Assembly: GCA_014843695.1 (NCBI GenBank)
Contig: CM026397.1
Coordinates: 46,748,891-46,812,890, forward strand
DNA from: Archivesica marissinica
Taxonomy: Eukaryota; Mollusca; Bivalvia; Venerida; Vesicomyidae
Length of the DNA stretch: 64,000 bases
Direction of reading: 5' to 3'
The notes below the pieces were generated by a model. The model saw nothing but the letters and a program-made list of their open reading frames with translations, was not told where the DNA came from and did no database searches. Each line of letters starts with the position of its first letter. The first letter of the stretch is position 1. A program made the translations under genes and the position numbers. Below are positions 44,145-57,151 of the stretch, piece after piece.

Positions 44145-45613
44145 GAAGTTCCTCATTGTTGGAGGACTGCCCATGTAGCTCTACAGTCTGTTCCTCATTG
44201 TTGGAGGACTGCCCGTGTAGCTCTACAGTCTGTTCCTCAGTGTTGGAGGACTGCCCATGTAGCTCTACAGTCTGTTCCTCAGTGTTGGAGGACTTCCTGT
44301 GTAGCTCTACAGTCTGTTCCTCAGTGTTGGAGGACTTCCCGTGTAGCTCTACAGTCTGTTCCTCATTGTTGGAGGACTGCCCATGTAGCTCTACAGTCTG
44401 TTCCTCATTGTTGGAGGACTGCCCGTTTAGCTCTACAGTCTGTTCCTCATTGTTGGAGGACTGCCCATGTAGCTCTACAGTCTGTTCCTCAGTGTTGGAG
44501 GACTGCCCATGTAGCTCTACAGTCTGTTCCTCATTGTTGGAGGATTGCCCAGGTAGCTCTACAGTCTGTTCCTCAGTGTTGGAGGATTGCCCATGTAGCT
44601 CTACAGTCTGTTCCTCATTGTTGGAGGATTGCCCATGTAGCTCTACAGTCTGTTCCTCAGTGTTGGAGGACTTCCCGTGTAGCTCTACAGTCTGTTCCTC
44701 AGTGTTGGAGGACTTCCCGTGTAGCTCTACAGTCTGTTCCTCATTGTTGGAGGACTGCCCATGTAGCTCTACAGTCTGTTCCTCAGTGTTGGAGGACTTC
44801 CCATGTAGCTCTACAGTCTGTTCCTCAATGTTGGAGGACTGCCCATGTAGCTCTACAGTCTGTTCCTCATTGTTGGAGGACTGCCCGTGTAGCTCTACAG
44901 TCTGTTCCTCAGTGTTGGAGGATTGCCCATGTAGCTCTACAGTCTGTTCCTCAGTGTTGGAGGACTTCCCGTGTAGCTCTACAGTCTGTTCCTCAGTGTT
45001 GGAGGATTGCCCATGTAGCTCTACAGTCTGTTCCTCAGTGTTGGAGGACTGCCCATGTAGCTCTACAATCTGTTCCTCAGTGTTGGAGGATTGCCCATGT
45101 AGCTCTACAGTCTGTTCCTCATTGTTGGAGGACTTCCCGTATAGCTCTACAGTCTGTTCCTCAGTGTTGGAGGATTGCCCATGTAGCTCTACAGTCTGTT
45201 CCTCAGTGTTGGAGGACTTCCCGTGTAGCTCTACAGTCTGTTCCTCAGTGTTGGAGGATTGCCCATGTAGCTCTACAGTCTGTTCCTCAGTGTTGGAGGA
45301 CTGCCCATGTAGCTCTACAATATGTTCCTCAGTGTTGGAGGATTGCCCATGTAGCTCTACAATCTGTTCCTCAGTGTTGGAGGACTGCCCATGTAGCTCT
45401 ACAGTCTGTTCCTCAGTGTTGGAGGACTTCCCGGGTAGCTCTACAGTCTGTTCCTCAGTGTTGGGAGGACTTCCCATGTAGCTCTACAGTCTGTTCCTCA
45501 GTGTTGGAGGACTTCCCGTGTAGCTCTACAGTCTGTTCCTCAGTGTTGGAGGACTTCCCGTGTAGCTCTACAGTCTGTTCCTCAGTGTTGGAGGACTTCC
45601 CGTGTAGCTCTAC
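44145..45613. repeat. 42-bp minisatellite (about 35 copies) in a CDKL5 intron
   Basis: Units of 42 bp with core TAGCTCTACAGTCTGTTCCT plus CAGTGTTGGAGGACTGCCCA. Two main variants (GACTGCCCA and GACTTCCCG) alternate irregularly. The unit is free of stops in several frames; on the CDKL5 strand a 450-residue frame of SSNTEEQTVELHGQ repeats runs 45477-44125. It lies between the 190-bp and 81-bp exons and I treat it as intronic. Confidence 0.95.
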
Positions 45614-45800
45614 AGCCAGTGAGTTGTGCTCATGGATGGACTGTTTACATAGTACTATTTGCAAATCTCAAATCTATCATTTACGACTATAACAAGATTA
45701 ATAGTGACTGCAGCAGAAAACATGCAAACCCGACGAATAATGCGCCAGTCATTTGTAACACTGGCCCTTCACTTCTCCACCCTCTTGAAATTCAACTCAC

Positions 45801-45990
45801 TTTTAGCCCTGAGAATCTAGCGTTGTTATAGAAAAGATTCATCTGATCGGGTGGCAGCGGTCCGACAATCTTCTGTATGACATAGAGCTGATCTATTTCG
45901 CTCTCACCTGGGAACAATGGCTGACCATCGGCTAGCTCTCCGAGTATACAACCTATAGACCAGATGTCAACAGCCTTCCCGTAAGGAGCT
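45801..45990 (-). CDS. CDKL5: CDKL5 exon: C-lobe helices F to G and CMGC insert
   Basis: 190-bp exon after TTCAG, ending before GTGAGT (phase 0). It encodes [20 protein letters not shown], then [15 protein letters not shown] and [20 protein letters not shown] up to ARFSGLK. DxWSxGCI is the helix F motif, and the GPLP region belongs to the CMGC insert. Confidence 0.94.
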
Positions 45991-46330
45991 CTGAATAGAA
46001 GATATATTTATACATTTACCATAGTCGTAGATGAAGCTAACATATACGTTAACCATTTCTAGAACTCAAGGGGGGCAACTCTAGACACAAAGGGGAGAGA
46101 TTTTTTTGGAACAAATAAAGTAAAGCCGGAGTTATCAAGGCGACAACATTGTTCATTTTAAAGATAGTTTGACCTTCTTATTTATGAGCTAAGAGGTCAA
46201 AGTTGTTGCAAAGATCTTATTGTTGGTACTGTTTATGTGCTTTCGCTAATTGTCTAAACTTATTTCCATTCAAACTATAAATTATATCTTTATCACTAGA
46301 ACATCATAATCTTGACATGACATTTTTTAG

Positions 46331-47462
46331 AATAGCTAAACTTCATTTTGATATGTTTAAGCTTGGCATGTCTAAACTTCATGTAGACTTGTTTAAGCCT
46401 GGCATGTCTAAACTTCATGTAGACTTGTTTAAGCTTGGTATGTCTAAACTTCATGTAGGCTTGTTTAAGCCTGGTATGTCTAAACTTCATGTAGACTTGT
46501 TTAAGCCTGGCATGTCTAAACTTCATGTAGGCTTGTTTAAGCCTGGTATGTCTAAACTTCATGTAGGCTTGTTTAAGCCTGGTATGTCTAAACTTCATGT
46601 AGGCTTGTTTAAGCCTGGTATGTCTAAACTTCATGTAGACTTGTTTAAGCTTGGTATGTCTAAACTTCATGTAGGCTTGTTTAAGCTTGGCATGTCTAAA
46701 CTTCATGTAGGCTTGTTTAAGCTTGGTATGTCTAAACTTCATTTTGGCTTGTTTAAGCTTGGCATGTCTAAACTTCATTTTGGCTTGTTTAAGCTTGGTA
46801 TGTCTAACCTTCATTTTGGCTTGTTTAAGCTTGGCATGTCTAAACTTCATTTTGGCTTGATTAAGCCTGGTATGTCTAAACTTCATTTTGGCTTGCTTAA
46901 GCTTGGTATGTCTAAACTTCATGTAGACTTGTTTAAGCTTGGCATGTCTAAACTTCATGTAGGCTTGTTTAAGCCTGGTATGTCTAAACTTCATTTTGGC
47001 TTGCTTAAGCTTGGTATGTCTAAACTTCATGTAGACTTGTTTAAGCTTGGCATGTCTAAACTTCATGTAGGCTTGTTTAAGCCTGGTATGTCTAAACTTC
47101 ATTTTGGCTTGTTTAAGCTTGGCATGTCTAAACTTCATTTTGGCTTGTTTAAGCTTGGCATGTCTAAACTTCATTTTGATATGTTTAAGCTTGGCATGTC
47201 TAAACTTCATTTTGGCTTGTTTAAGCTTGGCATGTCTAAACTTCATTTTGGCTTGTTTAGGCTTGGCATGTCTAAACTTCATTTTGGCTTGTTTAAGCTT
47301 GGCATGTCTAAGCTTCATGTAGGTTTGTTTAAGCTTGGCATGTCTAAGCTTCATGTAGGCTTGTTTAAGCTTGGCATGTCTAAGCTTCATTTTGGCTTGT
47401 TTAAGCTTGGTATGTCTAAACTTCATTTTGGCTTATTTAAGCTTGGCATGTCTAAACTATTT
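46331..47462. repeat. 36-bp minisatellite (about 31 copies)
   Basis: Units of 36 bp with core ATGTCTAAACTTCATGTAGG or a TTTTGG variant, then CTTGTTTAAGCTTGGC. Each unit carries AAGCTT or AAGCCT. Stop-free frames of 376-382 residues on both strands follow from the unit length. Located in the CDKL5 intron between the 151-bp and 190-bp exons. Confidence 0.95.
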
Positions 47463-47689
47463 TGATATGTGGAAACATCATTTTAGTATGTCTAAATTTC
47501 ATTTTGGTATGTTTAAACTTTATTGCTTGTATGTCTAAACCCCATTATGGTATGTCTACATTTCATTTGCATACAAACGTATTTAGAGACCAGTCAAGGG
47601 ACGCACAAAAGGTGGTGTCCAAACATGAATGGTCTCATAGATACAACATAACTTGTTCCTCAACACAAATGGAAGCGGATAAAATGGTC

Positions 47690-47822
47690 CTTTAATACAA
47701 GTGGTTTCTTAATACAAGTGGTCTCTTAATACAAGTGGTTTCTTAATACAAGTGGTTTCTTAATACAAGTGGTTTCTTAATACAAGTGGTCTCTTAATAC
47801 AAGTGGTTTCTTAATACAAGTC
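47690..47822. repeat. 17-bp minisatellite (8 copies)
   Basis: Units TTAATACAAGTGGTTTC with CTC variants. Ends about 95 bp from the donor of the 151-bp CDKL5 exon. Not related to the 17-bp array at 25822-30977. Confidence 0.9.
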
Positions 47823-47916
47823 ATCTCTTAGTGTTCTCTTAAAAAGACGTTGTATCTCGAGTAGATTCACATATGTTTGACAACATGCTAGGTTATAAAA
47901 GCTCACGCCACACTTA

Positions 47917-49536
<1,620 letters not shown>

Positions 49537-50150
49537 TTAACCCATTCAACACCATGTAACTGACATGGACTGGTGCACCCATTCAACACCATGTAACTGA
49601 CACGGACTGGTGCACCCATTCAACACCATGTAACTGACACGGACTGGTGCACCCATTCAACACCATGTAACTGACATGGACTGGTGCACCCATTCAACAC
49701 CATGTAACTGACACGGACTGGTGCACCCATTCAACACCATGTAACTGACATGGACTGGTGCACCCATTCAACACCAAACACACCATGTAACTGACATGGA
49801 CTGGTGCACCCATTCAACACCATGTAACTGACACAGACTGGTGCACCCATTCAACACCATGTAACTGACATGGACTGGTGCACCCATTCAACACCATGTA
49901 ACTGACACAGACTGGTGCACCCATTCAACACCATGTAACTGACATGGACTGGTGCACCCATTCAACACCATGTAACTGACATGGACTGGCGCACCCATTC
50001 AACACCATGTAACCGACATGGACTGGTGCATGATATTTTTAGACCAATAAATTTATAAGAAAATTACATTTGGACCAGTTCATTTATCAAAATGGGTAAT
50101 TTTGTCTGAAAATAATAATATTATTGGCAAAAAGAGCAGATCCTGGCGAC
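49537..50150. mobile_element. MITE-1 copy whose terminal segment is a 37-bp array
   Basis: Starts TTAACCCATTCAACACCATG (MITE-1 terminal repeat) and then repeats a 37-bp unit (ACCCATTCAACACCATGTAA plus CTGACATGGACTGGTGC) about 13 times to 50030, with one 9-bp internal duplication near 49770. It then continues with the normal MITE-1 interior: ATATTTTTAGACCAATAAAT, GGACCAGTTCATTTATCAAA and AGAGCAGATCCTGG. The far end is lost near 50150. Confidence 0.88.
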
Positions 50151-50259
50151 GGCTCTTAGTAATAGTTGGGCAACATCTTGGTTAAAACGTTCATTGAAAA
50201 GGCTAGACATTAAACTGAAAGTTATTAGAATTACAGTTGATGTGCAATGACAATGTTGC

Positions 50260-50500
50260 TTAACACTTTCTGTACTGGAAACGAGTATATTTGTTTTTGC
50301 AAATAGCATAGAGCCAGATGAGATTGCACAGAATGGGCACAGAGCATGCCGTCTGATCAAGCTATACTGCTTGCTATTAGGATAGTGGAGCTAAAACACA
50401 TGGCTGAATAGCAAACAACATAGATCCTAATCAGACACGGCTGATCTGGATCTATGTTGTTTGCACATTCCTTTCAATTTATTCAGCATTTTAAGGGTAT
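50260..50500. mobile_element. MITE-3, longer copy
   Basis: Starts TTAACACTTTCTGTACTGG, shares GCATAGAGCCA, GGATAGTGGAGCTAAAACAC and GATCTGGATCTATGTTGTTT with the 186-bp copy, and has an extra internal segment (GATTGCACAGAATGGGCACA region) absent there. The right end is eroded. Confidence 0.65.
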
Positions 50501-50659
50501 GAATATGAACAAAGACAGTGGAATACGCACCTATCCTATAATAACCTTAACTTATTGTTCACATTTGATAATACATTCATGTATCTGCATGATTGAATGT
50601 TGTTTTTATTTCCAGTTCTTGGGGTTTATCCTACCTTCATGCGAAATAACGTACAAAAA

Positions 50660-51135
50660 CGGCCTGCCTAATACATTTTGCTTTATTAGTCAGTGCCTAA
50701 TAAAGCTTTCGTGACGGACTACTTTTATGACCCAGATTACGGTTTGTAAATAAACAAAGCGTCTGTTGTCACATTGTGTTGTCTGCTGAGTTTGGAAAAT
50801 GTCCCAAGAAGAAAGTCGTGTACAGGCAAACTTTCAGGTTGTTTGGGATGAATTAACAGCACTCGATGAGACCCCTCTGGAAACTATTGTTGTCAGAGAA
50901 ATGTCATTTATCATTTATCTATAATGCGCAACATATTACCAAGTGCGTAGCGAGTTTGTAAGCTGTCATGGCTAGTTTGTTTGTTTTTGTGTCGGGTGCA
51001 CACTCAGAATGTAGGATAAATAGAATATAAGTTACTGTCTTATAAATTTTCAGAGCCTCGCCTTGTATTTTTTCTCTGACTCGCCTAATAAATTAATATT
51101 TATAAGACAGTAACCTAATATTCTCTATTTATATG
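50660..51135. mobile_element. Dispersed repeat, family 4, copy 2, with foldback end
   Basis: Same string order as copy 1 at 43535-43850. At 51012-51132 the arms ATAAATAGAATATAAGTTAC and GTAACCTAATATTCTCTATT pair, with CTGTCTTATAAAT and ATTTATAAGACAG extending the stem. About 130 bp from the 121-bp CDKL5 exon. Confidence 0.6.
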
Positions 51136-51268
51136 ATACGCTCAATACACCCTACAATATCAATAATTGATTTCCTGGTATACAGGTAAAAAATACTGAA
51201 ATAAACAATCTTTAAACTAATAATAATAATTGTGCAAGAGATGACAGTATTGAATGCTAGATGCTTAC

Positions 51269-51389
51269 CTCGATGTATGATGTCATTGCTGTGACACCAG
51301 TGTATAGCTTTACACAGTTGGTATGTGTAACTGCGCACTTTCTCCGGAGCAACACCATTAGCCTGTTCCTCGAGCAACTCCAACATGTT
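51269..51389 (-). CDS. CDKL5: CDKL5 exon: kinase hinge to catalytic HR
   Basis: 121-bp exon between TTTCAG and GTAAGC. It encodes [20 protein letters not shown], then [20 protein letters not shown] and the first base of the catalytic-loop Asp codon. It joins in phase 0 to the preceding exon. The HRD motif is split by the intron after the G of the Asp codon (phase 1). Confidence 0.93.
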
Positions 51390-51711
51390 CTGAAAGCAAT
51401 TAACATATTGTTTATAAAGATCGGGAGAACACTACACTGTAGGTCTGTACCGTGTTTTACTTTTACTCTTACTGTAAAGTTATTACTTATTGCAAACACA
51501 GACCCATTCCAGTGGATTCAGGCTCCTTACTCCACTGGTATGTTGGCGGGACTGTGGCCGTTACCATTAGAGATTCAGGTGAAATGGCACCATTTTTCTA
51601 GAACTTCAAGTGCTGGCCTTATATTGGTCTCTTTCAAACATATTTTAGTTGCTTTCACCCAACATTTCTTAATCACCAGCATTGGAAAATAGATAATTTC
51701 ATTGAAAATGG

Positions 51712-51870
51712 TGTTTGCTTGTTCGGGTTGTACGCCTACATCAGCACCATTTTGGGCTATATTGCCAGTGGGCAGACCTAACAACACCTTTCCTGGGCAG
51801 GCTCCAGCTGTTAACCAGTACTTGGTACAACAACCTCCATAAGAAACTGCCAACTTTTTCATATAAATAA
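51712..51870 (-). repeat. SINE-C copy without head
   Basis: On the minus strand it matches the SINE-C body: GAAAAAGTTGGCAGTTTCTT, AAGTACTGGTTAACAGC, GCCTGCCCAGGAAAGG and AATGGTGCTGATG. The tRNA-like head is not recognisable. Confidence 0.75.
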
Positions 51871-52061
51871 GATGAAAATGGCGCATGTAAGAATATGTTA
51901 GAAGGTGAAATGGATGTCCACATGGTTGATCCATACTGAGTATCTGTAAAGGATGCCTCAATCTTCACAAACACATAACTGTCATCAAGATACCCAAAAG
52001 CTATTACACAGTTAAAGATAGTGAGTGACCAATCAGACTGCGACAATTTATTTTGTTTTCA

Positions 52062-52260
52062 GTTTATTTGTGGAACAAGATCCCGGGTGATCCTCCAAGC
52101 AGGATTTCAGGCATGTACAGGCACCCGGGTAGATCCACCAATCTCACGCAAGCCAGCTGGATCGCTTCCTCACATGAAATCATTTGACACCCCTGTGGGA
52201 TTCGAACATACAGTAGTGAGGGGCAAGTGATTTCGAGTCAACAACCGTAACAACTACTGG
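52062..52260 (-). repeat. SINE-F copy 1
   Basis: On the minus strand a tRNA-like head with TATGTTCGAATCCCACAGG (B box) is followed by a body whose plus-strand form contains GCAAGCCAGCTGGATCGCTT and CCTCACATGAAA. Similar to the copy at 52305-52570. Confidence 0.65.
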
Positions 52261-52304
52261 TAGGCCATGGACAATAAGACAATATAAACAATCTGAACAT
52301 TGTT

Positions 52305-52570
52305 TTTTGGGTTAAACGTCGCACAAACAGCTACGGTTATATGGCGACTCTCCAGCTATTATTATATTATTATTGGCGGAGGCCTCAGATGCCCCTTCGA
52401 GTAGTATTTCAGGCACAGGCTGGTACATGGGTAGAACCACAGACCTATTGCAAGCCAGCTTTATAGCTTCCTCACATGAAAGAACTCAACAACCCTCGTG
52501 GGAATCGAACCTACAGCGGTGAGGGGCAAGTGATTAGGAGTCAATGACAGTAACTACCACTCACAATGTT
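52305..52570 (-). repeat. SINE-F copy 2
   Basis: Minus-strand head with GTAGGTTCGATTCCCACGAG (B box) and CTTGCCCCTCACCGCTG; the body contains, on the plus strand, AGTATTTCAGGCACAGGCTG, GCAAGCCAGCTTTATAGCTT and GTTAAACGTCGCACAAACAG. Adjacent to copy 1 in the same orientation. Confidence 0.7.
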
Positions 52571-52665
52571 CACATAATATAAATTGATGCGTACTGGTAT
52601 TACAGGGATACGGACATAATCCCAATCTGTGTTTATTAATACAGGAGGACCAAATCACCCCCATC

Positions 52666-52706
52666 TAGGATTAGGGTTAGTTTTAGGGTTGGGATTAGGG
52701 TCTACC
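52666..52706. repeat. Short interstitial telomere-like sequence
   Basis: TAGGATTAGGGTTAGTTTTA followed by GGGTTGGGATTAGGGTC: five to six degenerate TTAGGG-type units. Confidence 0.4.
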
Positions 52707-52754
52707 TTAAACCTGAATGTGGGGGATTATGTCAAAACTGGGTATATATATGGG

Positions 52755-52878
52755 GAGATTATGTCTGTCTGTGTCAAAAAACATGGAGGGGGATTACTTC
52801 CGTGGGATTATGTCTGTCTGTGTCAAAAAACATAGAGGGGGATTACATCGGGGGGAGGAATATATCTGTCTGTGTCAA
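52755..52878. repeat. Minisatellite flank left of a gap
   Basis: Imperfect repeats containing ATGTCTGTCTGTGTCAAAAA and GAGGGGGATTAC, cut by the gap. Confidence 0.8.
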
Positions 52879-53878
52879 NNNNNNNNNNNNNNNNNNNNNN
52901 NNNNNNNNNNNNNNNNNNNNNNNNNNNNNNNNNNNNNNNNNNNNNNNNNNNNNNNNNNNNNNNNNNNNNNNNNNNNNNNNNNNNNNNNNNNNNNNNNNNN
53001 NNNNNNNNNNNNNNNNNNNNNNNNNNNNNNNNNNNNNNNNNNNNNNNNNNNNNNNNNNNNNNNNNNNNNNNNNNNNNNNNNNNNNNNNNNNNNNNNNNNN
53101 NNNNNNNNNNNNNNNNNNNNNNNNNNNNNNNNNNNNNNNNNNNNNNNNNNNNNNNNNNNNNNNNNNNNNNNNNNNNNNNNNNNNNNNNNNNNNNNNNNNN
53201 NNNNNNNNNNNNNNNNNNNNNNNNNNNNNNNNNNNNNNNNNNNNNNNNNNNNNNNNNNNNNNNNNNNNNNNNNNNNNNNNNNNNNNNNNNNNNNNNNNNN
53301 NNNNNNNNNNNNNNNNNNNNNNNNNNNNNNNNNNNNNNNNNNNNNNNNNNNNNNNNNNNNNNNNNNNNNNNNNNNNNNNNNNNNNNNNNNNNNNNNNNNN
53401 NNNNNNNNNNNNNNNNNNNNNNNNNNNNNNNNNNNNNNNNNNNNNNNNNNNNNNNNNNNNNNNNNNNNNNNNNNNNNNNNNNNNNNNNNNNNNNNNNNNN
53501 NNNNNNNNNNNNNNNNNNNNNNNNNNNNNNNNNNNNNNNNNNNNNNNNNNNNNNNNNNNNNNNNNNNNNNNNNNNNNNNNNNNNNNNNNNNNNNNNNNNN
53601 NNNNNNNNNNNNNNNNNNNNNNNNNNNNNNNNNNNNNNNNNNNNNNNNNNNNNNNNNNNNNNNNNNNNNNNNNNNNNNNNNNNNNNNNNNNNNNNNNNNN
53701 NNNNNNNNNNNNNNNNNNNNNNNNNNNNNNNNNNNNNNNNNNNNNNNNNNNNNNNNNNNNNNNNNNNNNNNNNNNNNNNNNNNNNNNNNNNNNNNNNNNN
53801 NNNNNNNNNNNNNNNNNNNNNNNNNNNNNNNNNNNNNNNNNNNNNNNNNNNNNNNNNNNNNNNNNNNNNNNNNNNNNN
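52879..53878. other. Assembly gap, 1000 N
   Basis: Exactly 1000 undetermined bases within a CDKL5 intron, between two repeat flanks; probably a collapsed or unspanned array of unknown length. Confidence 0.95.
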
Positions 53879-53975
53879 GGGGGTTACATCGGGGGAGGGG
53901 GGTTACATCGGGGGAGAGGGATTACATCAGGGAGGGGGGTTACATCGGGGGAGGGGGTTACATCGGGGGGACAGT
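53879..53975. repeat. Minisatellite flank right of the gap (about 20 bp units)
   Basis: About five units of GGGGTTACATCGGGGGAGGG. G-rich runs of four or more in every unit could form G-quadruplexes. Confidence 0.85.
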
Positions 53976-54851
53976 ATGCAAAAAACCTATCTTAATTTGA
54001 AAAAATGTTTTATTATAAAGGAATTGCATGCAGTCTATAGAAATGTGAGAAACTATTACAAAATATAATGAATTTACTAGCCGATTCATTTACTCCATTG
54101 ATATAATGACCTGCTATCAATTACTTTTTTGCAACATGTCAGGACCAATATTAGCCATTGAGAAGTTTTTATCATCATATTAAGGTTTGCAGTTTGGTAA
54201 TAAACATGTCAAGTCCTGATCAAAGTATTTTTTCTATATAAAACACAAATCAATACCTAATCAATTGATAAAGAAACAGTAAAGCTGTGAAATGCCAGGC
54301 TCTGCTGCTTGATAACAGCAATGAAACTTGTTTATTATTGTTGCTGGTGATAATATCCCTCAGCTCATATTTCAAGTAAATTGCAGTTTAATGTCAGCGC
54401 CCTGATTATTCCAGTGAATAGATTCATTGTTTACCACAAGATATTTTTAACTGTTGCCAGACCAATGTTGAACAATTCATCCATATTTAATTTCGTAGTC
54501 AATTTCCAACAGGTTCCTTGGAATCCTTACATGACAGTCCGTATCTCCACAATATGCACATTTCTTCATTACTGGATTAAGATCTTTCGCGATGTGTTTC
54601 ACTCTTTTAAAGGAATGAATACATATATATCGTCAATGGCCTTGATTTCGCCCCTAGCCTGTTTCTCGCATTTGCTTGTTCCCATAAATTTTGTTTACTT
54701 CCGGAAAGCGAATGACGTCATCACTCTCAAAAACATGTCTTAGGGGTTCACACTATTACTTTTCAAAGAGAAAAATGCGCAAAAGGCAGGTAAATATTCA
54801 CATTTTGTTTCGAAAGTATGTAAGTGTTGATTGATGTAGCGTAAATAACCC
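53976..54851. other. CDKL5 intron, no feature recognised
   Basis: Unique AT-rich sequence; the open frames here have no recognised similarity or splice support. Confidence 0.5.
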
Positions 54852-55092
54852 TTAACCCTTTCAACACAACAGACCTCTAAATAGGCTTACAAAAAGTGTA
54901 GATCCAGATGAGTCGGCTCGTGACGAGCCGTCTCATCAGGATCTGCACTTTTTGCCAGTGATATGACTATTTTTAGACACAATTACCCATTTTGATAAAT
55001 GAACTGGTCCAAATGTAATTTTCTTATTAATTTATTGGTCTGAAAATATCATGCACCAGTCCATGTCAGTTACTTGGTGTTGAATGGGTTAA
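54852..55092. mobile_element. MITE-1, best-preserved copy (241 bp)
   Basis: TTAA at both ends. The left TTAACCCTTTCAACACAACA and the reverse complement of the right end, TTAACCCATTCAACACCAAG, form terminal inverted repeats of about 16 bp. The interior has a palindrome around GGCTCGTGACGAGCC flanked by GATCCAGATGAG and CTCATCAGGATC. TTAA target and CCC-initial ends fit a piggyBac-like MITE. Confidence 0.82.
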
Positions 55093-55445
55093 CTTGCAAG
55101 ACTATAACAATTATTACTATGCCCAATGTTAATTAGCTTTCTGGAACTTGACTGTAATCAACGTTTCTGTTACGTGAATTTATGAGTCAGCCGAAAGTAG
55201 GTCCTTTTTTCAACACCATGTTGAAATCACAAGCGAATGAAAGTGTGTTTTATTTTAAACATATATTATGCAATCTCAGCTTGGACAATTGCATTAAATG
55301 TAAAAATCACTTTACTTAGTAATAATCATCTGCTGTAAAAGAGACCTGACTAGAAGCTATTCACCGACGGCCGAATACCGGTACATTCATGGTACTAGTA
55401 CCGTATATTTGATGGTAAATATTTGAGGTAATATTACTACTGTCT

Positions 55446-55646
55446 TTAACCCATTGTGATATTTTCAGACCAATAAATTAATAAGAAAATTACCTTTGGA
55501 CCAGTTCATTTATCAAAATGGGTAATTTTATCTAAAAATAGTAATAATTATTACTGGCAAAAAAGTGCAGATCCTGACGAGCCGGCTCATCTGGATCTAC
55601 ACTTTTCATAAGCCTATTTAGAGGCCTGTGGGGTTGAAAGGGTTAA
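55446..55646. mobile_element. MITE-1 copy, inverted and internally deleted
   Basis: TTAA at 55446-55449 and 55643-55646. Opposite orientation to the 54852 copy; it lacks the CAACACCATGTAACTGACAT segment next to its left end but keeps the interior and the right end GGGGTTGAAAGGGTTAA. Confidence 0.8.
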
Positions 55647-57151
55647 GCCTATCCTCCATAGAGATGTAGGCTTATATACTAATGTATCTCTATACATGTG
55701 GCTTCAATTTTAACTACTGTAAAACACTATAATTTCGCAAACACTTTATTTCGCATTGTTCACTATTTTGAACATTTACAATTACAATGTAAGTTTTGAA
55801 TTCGCGCATCTGTGATGTATAGCAAAATCGTTTATTTTTATATTTTACTTTTCATTCACAAAAGTCTCGAAGAAAACCAATTATTTACTTTGTGAGAAAA
55901 GTGGACAAAAGAGCAGCACCTCACTCTCAGTAATCCGGAATGACGTCACATGTTTTCGCCTAACTGTGGAAATTGCCTACTGCGCGACCATTAGTATGTA
56001 AACAACAGTTCTTTTTAGCAAAACAATATAAATAAGGAACACTAACTTTAATAACAGGCTTAAAAATGTATCATTATCACTCAAAATTCATTTGTTGGAC
56101 AGCATTATACAGTCTATATACTGTATCTAAAACATCAACATTTAGTTTAACTTAGGCAAACACGTTGGGCATAAGAAGTCGTCGCCCCTCCTAATTACTC
56201 TGACTGGGTGCAGAACCGTAAATGGACCTATCAATCGCACAATCACACGGTGCCTAACAGAGAATAATTAGGTTCACACAACCATGAATATCAGTTGGAG
56301 AACCTCTGTGACAACACATGGACCTGAAGGTGAAAAACGGTGAAAATCGATATTATATCGACCCATTGTGTGTAATAATGGACGAAACTCATAAACACAG
56401 AACAATGAGACTATGATGATATTATTTATTCGTAAATATATTGGTGTGGCAGACGATGTATATGTCATTTTGGAAATAAAAATGATATTTATATGGCGAC
56501 ATAAATGGGAATAGTGAAAACTGGGGTAGGTTACGTTTTCACCACTTATTTACCTGTGTGATCTCCATGACCGGTTAGAACAGATTGTACAAGGTATGTT
56601 TATTTATATTTTAGGTAACTGGAGCGTGAAATATCGCGTGATCTCTCGCGACTTGCTATTCCCACAGTTAGGCGAAAACCCGTTCTGGACGAAAATTCTT
56701 CACGCCGGGATAGTACACTCTCGAGAATGGCAGTTGTCTAAAACATATATTGAATGCTCACCTAATCAATCTTGCAGAGTAAGTTTATAATAACGGTTAA
56801 CAGTAATCATTTGTGGCTATAGTCGTAGATAGAGGCAAATAAGTTCATTCTTAAAATGTCAACACCAGCATAATGTGCGTTAACAGTAAAAATCTTTAAA
56901 CAGATTTTTATCACAAGCTCAATTCATTGGTGTGGAAATCAACTTGTTCACACAATGGCCTGTGTTATTGGGTTCCCTGCATAATTGACAGTTTTATCGA
57001 CTTCCGAGTTTTGTGAAAACTGTCATTGTCCCTTACACCGGAGCCAGGCCCGTTTCATATAAACTCATTTTCAGTTCCTTCATTAGTAATGTAACATCGA
57101 TATAAAAATATGTTCAACCTTTTTCTGTTGATCAATATAACCATGGTATTA
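55647..57151. other. CDKL5 intron, no feature recognised
   Basis: About 1.5 kb of AT-rich unique sequence. A stretch near 55725-55765 (AATTTCGCAAACAC, TTATTTCGC) looks like a worn transposon end but has no partner I can identify. Confidence 0.45.

Noticed and set aside
46296..47465. 376-382 residue frames in the 36-bp array
   Set aside because: Open on both strands because of the unit composition and length; no independent support.
52717..54068. Open frames of about 400 residues spanning the second gap
   Set aside because: They are mostly undetermined bases read as X; not evidence of coding.
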